In this document: positions 42,105-49,881 of the stretch, in pieces
Layout: each line of letters starts with the position of its first letter
Position numbering within the stretch: position 1 is the first letter of the stretch
From: Pseudomonas fluorescens
GTDB lineage: Bacteria > Pseudomonadota > Gammaproteobacteria > Pseudomonadales > Pseudomonadaceae
Direction: 5' to 3'
Assembly (NCBI RefSeq): GCF_005938625.1
Contig: NZ_VCNJ01000070.1
Span: 1 to 53,989, forward strand
DNA: 53,989 nt
Notes under the pieces: generated by a model
What the model was told of the DNA's origin: nothing
Database searches by the model: none
The model's input: the letters and a program-made list of their open reading frames with translations, nothing else
Program-made: the position numbers and the translations under genes

Positions 42105-44249
42105 TCAGGATATTTCACGACGGAAAGGAGGCAACGCATTGAGGATCGCCTTGCCGTAGCGCTGGGTGACCAGGCGCCGATCGAGCAAGGTGATGGTGCC
42201 ACGGTCTTCTTCGGTCCGCAGCAGACGCCCGCAAGCCTGCACCAGCTTCAGCGAAGCATCGGGAACGGAGATTTCCATGAACGGATTGCCACCACGGGCC
42301 TCGATCCACTCCGACAACGCCGCTTCGACCGGATCGTCCGGGACCGAGAACGGGATCTTGGCGATCACCACGTGCTCGCAGTACGCGCCCGGCAAGTCGA
42401 CACCTTCGGCAAAACTGGCGAGACCGAACAGCACGCTGGAATCACCGCCATCGACCCGCGCTTTGTGCTTGTTCAGGGTTTCCTGTTTCGACAGGTTGCC
42501 TTGAATGAACACCTGCTTGCGCCAGTCGCGGTCGAGGCCGTCGAACACGTCCTGCATCTGTTTGCGCGAAGAAAACAGCACCAGCGTACCGCGCGAGCCT
42601 TCGACCAGATCCGGCAACTCACGGATGATCGCCGCCGTATGCGCAGCGGCATCACGTGGATCGGCCTTCAGATCCGGCACGCGCAACACACCGGCATCGG
42701 CGTGATGGAACGGGCTCGGCACCACGGCGGTGACGGCTTTTTTCGGCAGACCGGCGCGCATGCGGAAGCGGTCGAAAGTGCCCAGCGCCGTCAGCGTCGC
42801 CGACGTTACGAGGCAACCGTAAGCGACATTCCACAGGCTACGGCGCAAGGTTTCCGCCGCCAGAATCGGGCTGGCGTTAACCTCGATGTCGAACAGCGAG
42901 CCGCTCTCGGCCAGGGTCAGCCAGCGCGCCATCGGCGGGCTGTCTTCCGGGTCTTCGGCGGTAAACGCCGTCCACAACTCCCAGTTACCCGAAGCGCGGG
43001 ACAACAGGCTGCCGAACAGCGGATACCACTCTTCAGCCTGATTGCTGGCGATGCCGATGTTGACCTCACCGTCCATACCTTCCTTGAGCAGGTCGGTCAG
43101 GCGCGTGAACAGATCGTTGAGGCGCGAAAAGCCTTTCTTCAGCTCGATGCCCATTTCGCGCATGTGCTCGGGAATCACCCCGGCGACGAAGCGATGACGC
43201 GGCCGCTCACGGCCCTCGACGTCTTCGCCGGGTTTGAAATCGGCGACCTGCTCACAGGCGCTGAACATGAACTGTTGCTGGGCCTTGATCTCCCGCGCCA
43301 GCTCCGGCACTTGTTCGATCAATTTGCCAAGATCGCCCGGCAACGGATGCTGGGCCAGCAGTTTGGTCAGGTTCTTCGCCGTGGTTTCCAGCCAGTCGGC
43401 AGTGGAACGCAGGCGCGTGTAGTGAGCGAAGTGGCCGATAGCCTTGTCCGGCAGGTGATGCCCTTCGTCGAACACATAAATGGTGTCGCGTGGATCCGGC
43501 AGCACTGCGCCGCCGCCCAATGCCAGGTCAGCCAGGACCATGTCGTGGTTGGTGACGATCACGTCGACCTTGCCCATGCCTTCGCGGGCCTTGTAGAAGG
43601 CGCACTGGCCGAAGTTCGGGCAATGCCGGTTGGTGCACTGGCTGTGATCGGTGGTCAGGCGCGCCCAGTCTGCGTCTTCCAGCGCATTCGGCCAGCTGTC
43701 GCGGTCGCCGTCCCATTTATTGCCGGCGAGCTTCTCGATCATGCTGGTGAACAGCTTCTGACTGGCCTCATCGACCTCGATCTTGAAGCCTTCTTCTTCG
43801 AACAGCTGCGCGGTGGCGGTTTGCGCGTGACCTTCCTGCAGCAGCATGTCGAGCTTGGAGAGGCACATGTAGCGGCCTCGGCCCTTGGCCAGGGCGAAGG
43901 TGAAATTCAGCCCGCTGTTGCGCATCAGGTCGGGCAAATCCTTGTAGACGATCTGCTCTTGCAGAGCGACGGTCGCCGTGGCGATGACCAGACGCTTGCC
44001 GGCGGCTTTCGCGGTCGGGATCGCCGCCATGCTGTAGGCCACTGTCTTGCCGGTACCGGTGCCGGCTTCCACCGCGACAATCGCGGGGTCGCCACTGCGC
44101 CGGCCTTCGTCGTCGGTGTCGATATCCCCGAGGACTTTGGCGATTTCAGCGATCATCAGGCGCTGGCCGTAACGCGGTTTGAGGCTCTTGGCCTCTAGAA
44201 AACGCGAGTAGGCGCCCTGGATCGTGGTTTTGAGTTCAGTGCTGATCAT
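42105..44249 (-). CDS. dinG: ATP-dependent DNA helicase DinG
   Basis: The 714-aa helicase matches E. coli DinG (716 aa). Walker A is EAGTGTGKT (61-69), the Fe-S cluster is held by Cys129, 205, 210 and 216, the Walker B box is DEGH (261-264), and the final motif VQACGRLLRTEEDRG is present. It unwinds DNA 5' to 3', resolving R-loops and similar structures. A LexA-like site lies 23-38 bp before the start, fitting SOS control. The start codon ATG at 44249 agrees with family ends. Confidence 0.97.
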   Translation of the reverse strand: MISTELKTTIQGAYSRFLEAKSLKPRYGQRLMIAEIAKVLGDIDTDDEGRRSGDPAIVAVEAGTGTGKTVAYSMAAIPTAKAAGKRLVIATATVALQEQIVYKDLPDLMRNSGLNFTFALAKGRGRYMCLSKLDMLLQEGHAQTATAQLFEEEGFKIEVDEASQKLFTSMIEKLAGNKWDGDRDSWPNALEDADWARLTTDHSQCTNRHCPNFGQCAFYKAREGMGKVDVIVTNHDMVLADLALGGGAVLPDPRDTIYVFDEGHHLPDKAIGHFAHYTRLRSTADWLETTAKNLTKLLAQHPLPGDLGKLIEQVPELAREIKAQQQFMFSACEQVADFKPGEDVEGRERPRHRFVAGVIPEHMREMGIELKKGFSRLNDLFTRLTDLLKEGMDGEVNIGIASNQAEEWYPLFGSLLSRASGNWELWTAFTAEDPEDSPPMARWLTLAESGSLFDIEVNASPILAAETLRRSLWNVAYGCLVTSATLTALGTFDRFRMRAGLPKKAVTAVVPSPFHHADAGVLRVPDLKADPRDAAAHTAAIIRELPDLVEGSRGTLVLFSSRKQMQDVFDGLDRDWRKQVFIQGNLSKQETLNKHKARVDGGDSSVLFGLASFAEGVDLPGAYCEHVVIAKIPFSVPDDPVEAALSEWIEARGGNPFMEISVPDASLKLVQACGRLLRTEEDRGTITLLDRRLVTQRYGKAILNALPPFRREIS

Positions 44250-44271
44250 GAATTTTCGGGCGCAAAAAACG

Positions 44272-44287
44272 CTGGATAAATTTTCAG
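44272..44287 (-). promoter_or_regulatory. Possible LexA (SOS) box of dinG
   Basis: CTGGATAAATTTTCAG fits the CTG-N10-CAG frame of LexA operators with an AT-rich centre. It lies in the dinG promoter region; dinG is damage-inducible in E. coli. Confidence 0.5.
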
Positions 44288-44348
44288 TAGTTTCGGATGG
44301 CGGCTATCATACCCCGCTAATTAATCCCGCGCAGAACGGAGTGCCCCA

Positions 44349-44807
44349 ATGACACCTTTTAGCCTCGTTTACCCCCTGCATGTGCTGTCCGCCCTGGTGT
44401 GGGTCGGCGGCATGTTTTTCGCCTGGATGGTCCTGCGCCCGGCGGCTGTGAAGGCACTCGACGGCCCAGCCCGACTGACCTTGTGGGTGGAAGTGTTTCA
44501 AGGTTTTTTCCGTTGGGTGTGGGTTGCGGTGATCCTGTTGCCGATCAGCGGCGTGGGGATGCTGCATTTGCAGCAGGTCGGGTTTGAGACCGCGCCGAAG
44601 TATGTGCAGGTGATGATGGGCTTGTATGTGGTGATGACGGCGCTGTTTATCCGGATTCAGGGTTTGATGCTGCCGGAGTTGCGTAAAGCGGTGGAAGCGA
44701 AGGACTGGCCGGCAGGTGCGGCGGTGTTGGGGCGGATTCGCCGGGTGGTGGGGCTTAATCTGATTGTCGGGTTGGTGCTGGTGGCGATTGCGGCGGCAAG
44801 GCCGTGA
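44349..44807 (+). CDS. CopD-family membrane protein
   Basis: The 152-aa protein has four hydrophobic segments, beginning YPLHVLSALVWVGGMFFAWMVLRP, a pattern of the CopD family with an early His. CopD-like proteins take part in copper uptake or haem-linked redox in the inner membrane; the role here is inferred from family only. It is divergent from dinG. The stop codon lies in the first bases of a family B repeat. Confidence 0.82.
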   Translation: MTPFSLVYPLHVLSALVWVGGMFFAWMVLRPAAVKALDGPARLTLWVEVFQGFFRWVWVAVILLPISGVGMLHLQQVGFETAPKYVQVMMGLYVVMTALFIRIQGLMLPELRKAVEAKDWPAGAAVLGRIRRVVGLNLIVGLVLVAIAAARP

Positions 44808-44906
44808 TCGTTCCCACGCTCTGCGTGGGAATGCCGCAAGGGACGCTCTGCGTCCAGTGACGCGGAGCGTCAGGGCTGTATCCCCACGCGGAGCGTGGGA
44901 ACAATC
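44806..44906. repeat. Palindromic repeat, family B (copy 3)
   Basis: The outer arm GATCGTTCCCACGC begins at the second base of the CopD-like stop codon (TGATCG). The right end reads GAACAATC, one base off the usual form. Confidence 0.85.
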
Positions 44907-44913
44907 AGTGATC

Positions 44914-45672
44914 TTACAAGCGCTGCACAGTCACAGCCCCCGCCGCCCCCACCGGCCCAGGCTGTCCATCCACCCCCGCCTTGCCATTCTTGCCGCCATC
45001 GGCGCGATACACCAGGCAGCCCTTGGACTGGCCGCCCTTCCCTGCTTTACCGCCAACACCTGCCGGGCCACCGTTGCCACCCGCCACGTTGACCTTGATC
45101 AGCTCAGCCGGAAACTCGCGCGGCACTTCCAGCCGCACTAGCGCACCCGGTGCGCCCGGTTGGCCGTCGCTGCCGTTACTGCCATCAAAACCATGCCCGG
45201 CCGCGCCATAAGTACAGCCCGGGTCTTCACCATTCCCGCCATCGAGGCCGACAAAACCCGGCGCGCCGGTGCCACCACGGGCATCGACCAGCAGTTGCGG
45301 CGCGCTCAACGCCTTGAATTGCAGATTCAGATTGCGCCCCGCACGGGCGGCTTTTTCATAAGTCCCCGGCGCCCCGCGCGCGGTGATCTGGCTGCCTTCG
45401 CTGAGCTCGGCACGCGCCACTTTCAATTCCAATGCCTGTTCAGCCGGAACGATGGCGATCCGCGCTTCATGGCCAAGGCGCAGCTCACCGACATTCAACT
45501 CGGTCACGTTGGCAGGAATCAGCAACGTGCCGTAATCGGCCACTTCCAGTTTTTCCAGCTGCAACGTGCTGGCCGTGTTGGGCAAACGCATCAGCGAATT
45601 GGTTTCGACACTGACCACTTGGGCACAGGCCAATGGGCTGATGAATGCAGCGAGCAAGCAGAGTTTACGCAT
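44914..45672 (-). CDS. Secreted collagen-like protein
   Basis: The 252-aa protein has a signal peptide (MRKLCLLAAFISPLACA) and a first half of short beta strands. From about residue 130 it becomes Gly-rich with collagen-like Gly-X-Y stretches: GGTGAPGFVGLDGGNGEDPG, GSNGSDGQPGAPG, GGNGGPAGVGGKAGKGG and NGKAGVDGQPGPVGAAGA, broken by two Cys-containing gaps. Export is likely; trimer formation is a guess. Its ATG overlaps the DUF1145 stop (ATGCGTAA), and GGAGG is 9 nt upstream. Confidence 0.8.
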   Translation of the reverse strand: MRKLCLLAAFISPLACAQVVSVETNSLMRLPNTASTLQLEKLEVADYGTLLIPANVTELNVGELRLGHEARIAIVPAEQALELKVARAELSEGSQITARGAPGTYEKAARAGRNLNLQFKALSAPQLLVDARGGTGAPGFVGLDGGNGEDPGCTYGAAGHGFDGSNGSDGQPGAPGALVRLEVPREFPAELIKVNVAGGNGGPAGVGGKAGKGGQSKGCLVYRADGGKNGKAGVDGQPGPVGAAGAVTVQRL

Positions 45673-45946
45673 GGGAAGAAGCCTCCGGAGCGGCCGGGGC
45701 CGGGATGGTTTGCAGGTGGAATACGCCGAACAGCAGGATGCGGCCGCGGTCACGCCAAGGGTGGGGGCGACCTTTGAGGCTGCGGTTGCACAGCAGCACT
45801 TCGAGCAGATGGATCAGCAACAGCAGACCGCCGGCCAGGTTGACCAGCAGATGCAGCGGATGTACGAACGGCACCAATTGATTGACCAGCACCACGCAGC
45901 AGAACAGCAGGGTCAACAACCGCCCCAGCCCCCAGAACACTTTCAT
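45665..45946 (-). CDS. DUF1145 family membrane protein
   Basis: The 93-aa protein has three hydrophobic segments: MKVFWGLGRLLTLLFCCVVL, FVHPLHLLVNLAGGLLLLIH and ILLFGVFHLQ. This pattern and wording match DUF1145. A GGGGGG ribosome site precedes the ATG at 45946. The last codons overlap the start of the collagen-like gene by 8 bp, so the two are translationally coupled. Function unknown. Confidence 0.83.
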   Translation of the reverse strand: MKVFWGLGRLLTLLFCCVVLVNQLVPFVHPLHLLVNLAGGLLLLIHLLEVLLCNRSLKGRPHPWRDRGRILLFGVFHLQTIPAPAAPEASSHA

Positions 45947-46108
45947 ACGCCCCCCGTGTTGCGAATTATTCTTTGGGCGCACAGTAACGGCTTCTGCGGG
46001 GGATAAGCCAGAGGGATAAATGAAAAAATTTCGATCGCCTGCCAAATGGCTGCCGAAACGACGCTGATCGTCGCCCGGCAGCTCTAGCCTGCGCCCTACA
46101 GACGCGTC

Positions 46109-46831
46109 CTAACGATTGATGTGCAACTCCACACGACGGTTCTGCGCGCGCCCTTCATCGGTGGCGTTATCGGCGACCGGCTCGCTTTCACCGCGACCCT
46201 CACTGGTGAGTTTGTTCGGCGCCAGGCCCTGGCTCAGCAGATAAGCGGCGACACTGCTCGCACGCCGTTCCGACAATGCCTGGTTGTAGGCATCCGATCC
46301 TTTGCTGTCGGTGTGACCGATGACCTTGATGCTCACCACGTCGGCATTGCGCAGTTTGTCCATCAGCGTATCGAGCTGGGCTTTGGCAGCCGGGGTCAGG
46401 TCGGACTTGTCGAAATCGAACAGCACGTTGCCGGCATCGCTGAGGGTGATGACCTCAGTTTGCGGCACAGGCTCCGGCACTTTTTCCGTGACCGGGTACT
46501 GTGGCAGCGGGCAACCACGGTGATCGACCGGGGTGTTTTCCGGGGTGTCCGGGCAACGGTCGCGGCGGTCGAACACGCCGTCGCCGTCTTCATCGCCGTC
46601 CTGGGCATAACAGATCAGTCCGCCGGTAAGAATCCCCAGCGCTGCGCCGCCGCCAGCCCAGCCGCCACTTTCAATGGCGCCAAGACCGCCACCGACCAGC
46701 CCGCCGATAAGGCTGCAGATCGGCCACGTACGTTGATTGAGGGGTGCAGTGCCATCGCTGTGGGTGGCGCAACCGGTGAGCAAGCTGCCTAGCAGTAGCA
46801 CCGGCAAGACGGACCTTGAGAAAACAGTCAT
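46109..46831 (-). CDS. OmpA-family lipoprotein with calcium-repeat linker (paralogue 1)
   Basis: The 240-aa lipoprotein (SLLTGC, Cys21) has a glycine-zipper segment (GGLVGGGLGAIESGG to AALGILTGG), a thrombospondin type 3-like calcium loop (DGDEDGDGVFDRRDRCPDTP), and a C-terminal OmpA domain (GHTDSKGSDAYNQALSERRA and NRRVELHIN) that binds peptidoglycan. It is a paralogue of the next gene upstream. A hairpin in its leader covers the ribosome site. Confidence 0.9.
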   Translation of the reverse strand: MTVFSRSVLPVLLLGSLLTGCATHSDGTAPLNQRTWPICSLIGGLVGGGLGAIESGGWAGGGAALGILTGGLICYAQDGDEDGDGVFDRRDRCPDTPENTPVDHRGCPLPQYPVTEKVPEPVPQTEVITLSDAGNVLFDFDKSDLTPAAKAQLDTLMDKLRNADVVSIKVIGHTDSKGSDAYNQALSERRASSVAAYLLSQGLAPNKLTSEGRGESEPVADNATDEGRAQNRRVELHINR

Positions 46832-46839
46832 TGTGAAAG

Positions 46840-46882
46840 CTCCTGTGTCACCGGCCCATACCGGTTACACAGGAGTAAAGAC
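46840..46882 (-). promoter_or_regulatory. RBS-sequestering leader hairpin of OmpA paralogue 1
   Basis: In the mRNA, CUCCUGUGUAACCGG pairs with CCGGUGACACAGGAG around a UAUGGG loop: 14 base pairs with one mismatch. AGGAG, the ribosome site, lies in the base of the stem, 8 nt before the AUG. GUCUUUACUCC precedes and merges with the 5' arm. Confidence 0.75.
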
Positions 46883-46922
46883 CCGCATCCGCGACTGCAC
46901 AAGGCGCGGATGCGAGAGGGGC

Positions 46923-47618
46923 TTAACGCTGGATTTTGATTTCGGTACGACGGTTTTGCGCGCGACCGTCCGCAGTTTTGTTGTCGGCCACTGGCTGGCT
47001 TTCACCCAGACCCGACACCGAAACGAAGCTGGCGCGCGGCACACCCTGCTGGATCAGATAGTCCACCACCGAGTGCGCACGACGATCCGACAGTTTTTTG
47101 TTGTAGGCATCGCTGCCCACGCTGTCGGTATGACCGGTCACGGTCAGTTGCGCCGTCGAGGATTCCTGTTTCAGGCGGGTGGCGACCTTGTCGAGCACTT
47201 GCTTGTCAGGGCCGGTCAGCGTGGCTTTGTCGAACTGGAAGTGCACATCACGGATAACAATGGTTTCTTCCTTGACCACTACAGCTTCTTCGACCACGGG
47301 TGCAGGCGCTGGTGGAGGGCAACCGTCAGCGTCGACCTGTACGCCTTTAGGCGTGCCCGGGCACTTGTCGCGACTGTCCGGCACGCCATCGCCGTCTTCG
47401 TCGCCATCACCGTGCACCCAGCAATAGGCCGCTGCGGTACCACCGACCAGCAACGCACCGTAGCCGGCCCATGCCGAACTTTCGGTTGCGCCGAGACCGG
47501 CACCGACCACACCACCGACCGCCGCACAGGTCGGCCAGTCGGTTTTCTGCAAACCTGCGCAACCAGTCAACACACTGGTTAGCAGAATCAAAGGTAATGC
47601 TGTCCGAACTATGCTCAT
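46923..47618 (-). CDS. OmpA-family lipoprotein with calcium-repeat linker (paralogue 2)
   Basis: The 231-aa lipoprotein (SVLTGC, Cys20) shares all parts with its downstream neighbour: glycine-zipper, DGDEDGDGVPDSRDKCPGTP calcium loop, and OmpA domain (GHTDSVGSDAYNKKLSDRRA, NRRTEIKIQ). The two lie 91 bp apart on the same strand. Its leader has the same kind of hairpin over the ribosome site. Such proteins stiffen the outer membrane-peptidoglycan link. Confidence 0.9.
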   Translation of the reverse strand: MSIVRTALPLILLTSVLTGCAGLQKTDWPTCAAVGGVVGAGLGATESSAWAGYGALLVGGTAAAYCWVHGDGDEDGDGVPDSRDKCPGTPKGVQVDADGCPPPAPAPVVEEAVVVKEETIVIRDVHFQFDKATLTGPDKQVLDKVATRLKQESSTAQLTVTGHTDSVGSDAYNKKLSDRRAHSVVDYLIQQGVPRASFVSVSGLGESQPVADNKTADGRAQNRRTEIKIQR

Positions 47619-47626
47619 CTGGTTTT

Positions 47627-47668
47627 CTCCTGAGGGATCGGCTTAGAACCGATTCAGGGAGTAAAGAC
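47627..47668 (-). promoter_or_regulatory. RBS-sequestering leader hairpin of OmpA paralogue 2
   Basis: In the mRNA, CUCCCUGAAUCGG pairs with CCGAUCCCUCAGGAG (stem blocks AUCGG/CCGAU and CUGA/UCAG plus CUC/GAG). AGGAG is in the stem base, again 8 nt before the AUG, and GUCUUUACUCC again leads in. Sequence of the stem differs from paralogue 1, but the pairing and layout are kept. Confidence 0.7.
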
Positions 47669-47817
47669 CGGAGTTTTAATCTCCGCCAGCAATAGGCCAT
47701 GCCTGTTTGCGACCGTGTTCACAGGACGTTGGCGCAATCGCCGGTAACTGGCGGAACTGGGCACTTTGCCGACATCGTCAGGCAGGCTAGTCTTGGCGGT
47801 CTGATTGAGGAGCTTCG

Positions 47818-48315
47818 ATGAACGTCGCCATTTCTTCCCGCACGCCGCAACAGGCGTTGGCCGCTTTACTGGATCGCTACGCCCCGGCGCGCTTGCTGTT
47901 GATCGGCGCCAGCGAGTTTCCGGCATTGAATGCCTTCAAAGAGGCGCATCCGGACACCGTCGTCGCGCATGCTGCACCGGGCGCACTGCCTGCTGAACTG
48001 GCTGCACAGCGTTTCGACCTGGCGCTGGTGGTCGATTGTCTGGAACATTTGCCCAAGCGCGACGGCCTGAACCTGTTGGGCGGGATTCGCAATCTCAACG
48101 CCAGCCGCATCGCTGTGCTGGCAGACCTGTCGGCCAGCGGCTGGCAGGAAACCGACTTCTATTCACTGGCGTTGCAAGCCAGTGAACGCTTTCAACGCGA
48201 CGATCAAGTGCTGACTCTGTTCACCTACGATCTGCTTGAATACAAACAAGTCCCCGACTGGCTCAATTCACGGTTCTGGGCCAATCCGGAAAACTTCGGG
48301 AAATACTGGTGGTAA
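47818..48315 (+). CDS. DUF6231-like protein, methyltransferase-like fold
   Basis: The 165-aa protein shows RLLLIGASEFPALNAF and LALVVDCLEHLPKRDGLNLLGGI, which resemble the nucleotide loop and 'LEHLP' strand of SAM-dependent methyltransferases, though the usual GxGxG is missing. I recall the name DUF6231 for such Pseudomonas proteins. Function unknown. GAGGAG is 6 nt before the ATG, and the YchJ gene follows 4 bp after the stop. Confidence 0.72.
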   Translation: MNVAISSRTPQQALAALLDRYAPARLLLIGASEFPALNAFKEAHPDTVVAHAAPGALPAELAAQRFDLALVVDCLEHLPKRDGLNLLGGIRNLNASRIAVLADLSASGWQETDFYSLALQASERFQRDDQVLTLFTYDLLEYKQVPDWLNSRFWANPENFGKYWW

Positions 48316-48319
48316 TGCA

Positions 48320-48796
48320 ATGAGTACAGCCATTTGCCCTTGCGGCAGCGGCAATCTGCTGGATGCCTGCTGCGGCCATTATCACGACGGCCACCCGGCG
48401 CCATGTGCCGAAGCCCTGATGCGTTCGCGCTACAGCGCCTACGTATTGGGCCTGATCGACTATCTGGTGGCGACCACCCTGCCCGCTCAGCAAGCGGGGC
48501 TGGATCGCCAGTCGATCAGCAACTGGAGCGCACAGAGCACCTGGCTCGGCCTTGAGGTCGAGAGTTCGGAAGTGTTTGGCGGCCAGCCGGAACACGCCTT
48601 CGTCACCTTCACTGCACGCTGGCACGACGACCAGGGCGAGCACAGCCACCGCGAGCGTTCTTCGTTCGTGCAGAACACCGGACGCTGGTACTTCATTGAT
48701 CCGACGGTGCAGTTGAAGCTGGGGCGCAATGACAGTTGCCCGTGCGCCAGCGGGCAGAAATTCAAGAAGTGCTGTGCAGGGTATTTCGGCGCTTAA
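48320..48796 (+). CDS. YchJ-family protein with two SEC-C motifs
   Basis: The 158-aa protein has a zinc-binding SEC-C motif at each end, CPCGSGNLLDACCGHY (7-22) and CPCASGQKFKKCC (about 141-153), around a central NTF2-like domain (PCAEALMRSRYSAYVLGLIDYLV). This is the YchJ (UPF0225) layout. Function unknown; SEC-C motifs bind zinc and often contact SecB or ribosomes. It follows the DUF6231-like gene by 4 bp. Confidence 0.87.
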   Translation: MSTAICPCGSGNLLDACCGHYHDGHPAPCAEALMRSRYSAYVLGLIDYLVATTLPAQQAGLDRQSISNWSAQSTWLGLEVESSEVFGGQPEHAFVTFTARWHDDQGEHSHRERSSFVQNTGRWYFIDPTVQLKLGRNDSCPCASGQKFKKCCAGYFGA

Positions 48797-48800
48797 GATC

Positions 48801-48876
48801 AAAAGATCGCAGCCTGCGGCAGCTCCTACAGAGGTATGCGATCTCATGTAGGAGCTGCCGCAGGCTGCGATCTTTT
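48801..48876. repeat. REP-type inverted pair, family A, GCAGGC subtype (copy 6)
   Basis: Perfect 29-nt arms with GCCGCAGGC in both, around an 18-nt spacer. It lies in the 113-bp gap between the YchJ and LEA genes on the same strand. Confidence 0.88.
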
Positions 48877-48909
48877 AGGACTAGACTGAGCATCAAAGGG
48901 AGTTATCAC

Positions 48910-49404
48910 ATGCTCGGTCGCAGGCGCACATTTCAGTTCTTGATGCTTACGCTGGTACTCAACCTCGGCGGCTGCGCGTCGTGGTTCAGCGATGACAGCG
49001 TCGACCCCGCCGTGCATTTGGTGAAAGTCGAAGTGGTGCGCGCCAAACTGCTCGAACAGAGATTCATCCTGCATTTTCGCATCGACAACCCCAACGACAG
49101 CGATCTGACCGTGCGCGGCCTCGAATACCGCATTCATCTGGCCGATATGCTGCTGGCCGAAGGCGAGCATGAACACTGGTTCACCGTCGGGCCCAAGCGC
49201 AGTGCGTACTTCAAAGTGCCGATCCGCACTAACCTGTGGCCAAAGGTAAAAGACGTGGTGAAACTGCTGAAAAACCCGAACCAGCAGATTCCCTATCGTT
49301 TGCAGGGCGAAATGGAAACCGGTTTATTCATCGCCCACTACGTGCACCTTGAGCGCAATGGCGTGATAATCCCCGCCGATTTAATTCCGGAGCAACACCG
49401 ATGA
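48910..49404 (+). CDS. LEA type 2 (WHy domain) lipoprotein
   Basis: The 164-aa protein has a lipoprotein signal (MLGRRRTFQFLMLTLVLNLGGC, Cys22) and a WHy/LEA_2 domain: LLEQRFILHFRIDNPNDSDLTVRGLEYRIHLADMLLAEGE is the typical NPN core. Such proteins are linked to desiccation and stress tolerance. GGGAG lies about 9 nt before the ATG. The stop overlaps the next gene by ATGA. Confidence 0.87.
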   Translation: MLGRRRTFQFLMLTLVLNLGGCASWFSDDSVDPAVHLVKVEVVRAKLLEQRFILHFRIDNPNDSDLTVRGLEYRIHLADMLLAEGEHEHWFTVGPKRSAYFKVPIRTNLWPKVKDVVKLLKNPNQQIPYRLQGEMETGLFIAHYVHLERNGVIIPADLIPEQHR

Positions 49405-49610
49405 CCCAGCAACCTCATGTCCATGGCCCTGACTGCAACCACGATCATGATCACGACCATCATCACGAGCATGACCATGGCCACGTGCACGGCCCGAACT
49501 GCGGCCACGCCCACCAGGAACCGGTGCGCAACGCCTTGAAAGACGTCGGCCGCAACGACCCTTGCCCATGCGGCAATGGCAAGAAATTCAAGAAGTGCCA
49601 CGGGGCTTGA
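49401..49610 (+). CDS. Small SEC-C metal-binding protein with His-rich head
   Basis: The 69-aa protein has a His/Asp-rich N-terminal half (HGPDCNHDHDHDHHHEHDH with two further HGPNC/GHAH stretches) and a C-terminal SEC-C motif CPCGNGKKFKKCHG. Both parts should bind zinc or nickel/copper. It may store or sense metal. It is coupled to the LEA gene by ATGA overlap. Confidence 0.82.
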   Translation: MTQQPHVHGPDCNHDHDHDHHHEHDHGHVHGPNCGHAHQEPVRNALKDVGRNDPCPCGNGKKFKKCHGA

Positions 49611-49648
49611 TGCCCGGGGCGGACAGTTGTTTCGCCTGACAGACCGCT

Positions 49649-49853
49649 TTCGCGAGCAAGCTCGCTCCCACAGTGACCGCGTTCCGTCAGTTGAAATGCA
49701 GTCCCTGTAGGAGTGAGCCTGCTCGCGATGAGGCCCGCACATCCAACATCGTTGTCGCCTGACAGACCGCTATCGCGAGCAGGCTCACTCCTACAGGTGA
49801 GCGGGTTTCTTCAGCTGGAATGCCATCCCCTGTGGGAGCGAGCTTGCTCGCGA
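49649..49853. repeat. Four family C units in a row
   Basis: Units lie at 49649-49673, 49705-49729, 49771-49796 and 49830-49853 with alternating direction. CGCCTGACAGACCGCT precedes both the first and third, so the array is two copies of a larger unit of roughly 120 bp. It fills most of the gap between the SEC-C gene and the convergent hydrolase gene. Confidence 0.82.
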
Positions 49854-49881
49854 AGGGGCCGGCACATACGGCGAAGTTTTT

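Noticed and set aside
42372..44198. 608-codon frame antisense to dinG
   Set aside because: Mirror of dinG, whose motifs are complete on the minus strand.
49649..49853. CRISPR array
   Set aside because: Repeats alternate in direction and spacing is irregular. No cas gene is in the window.
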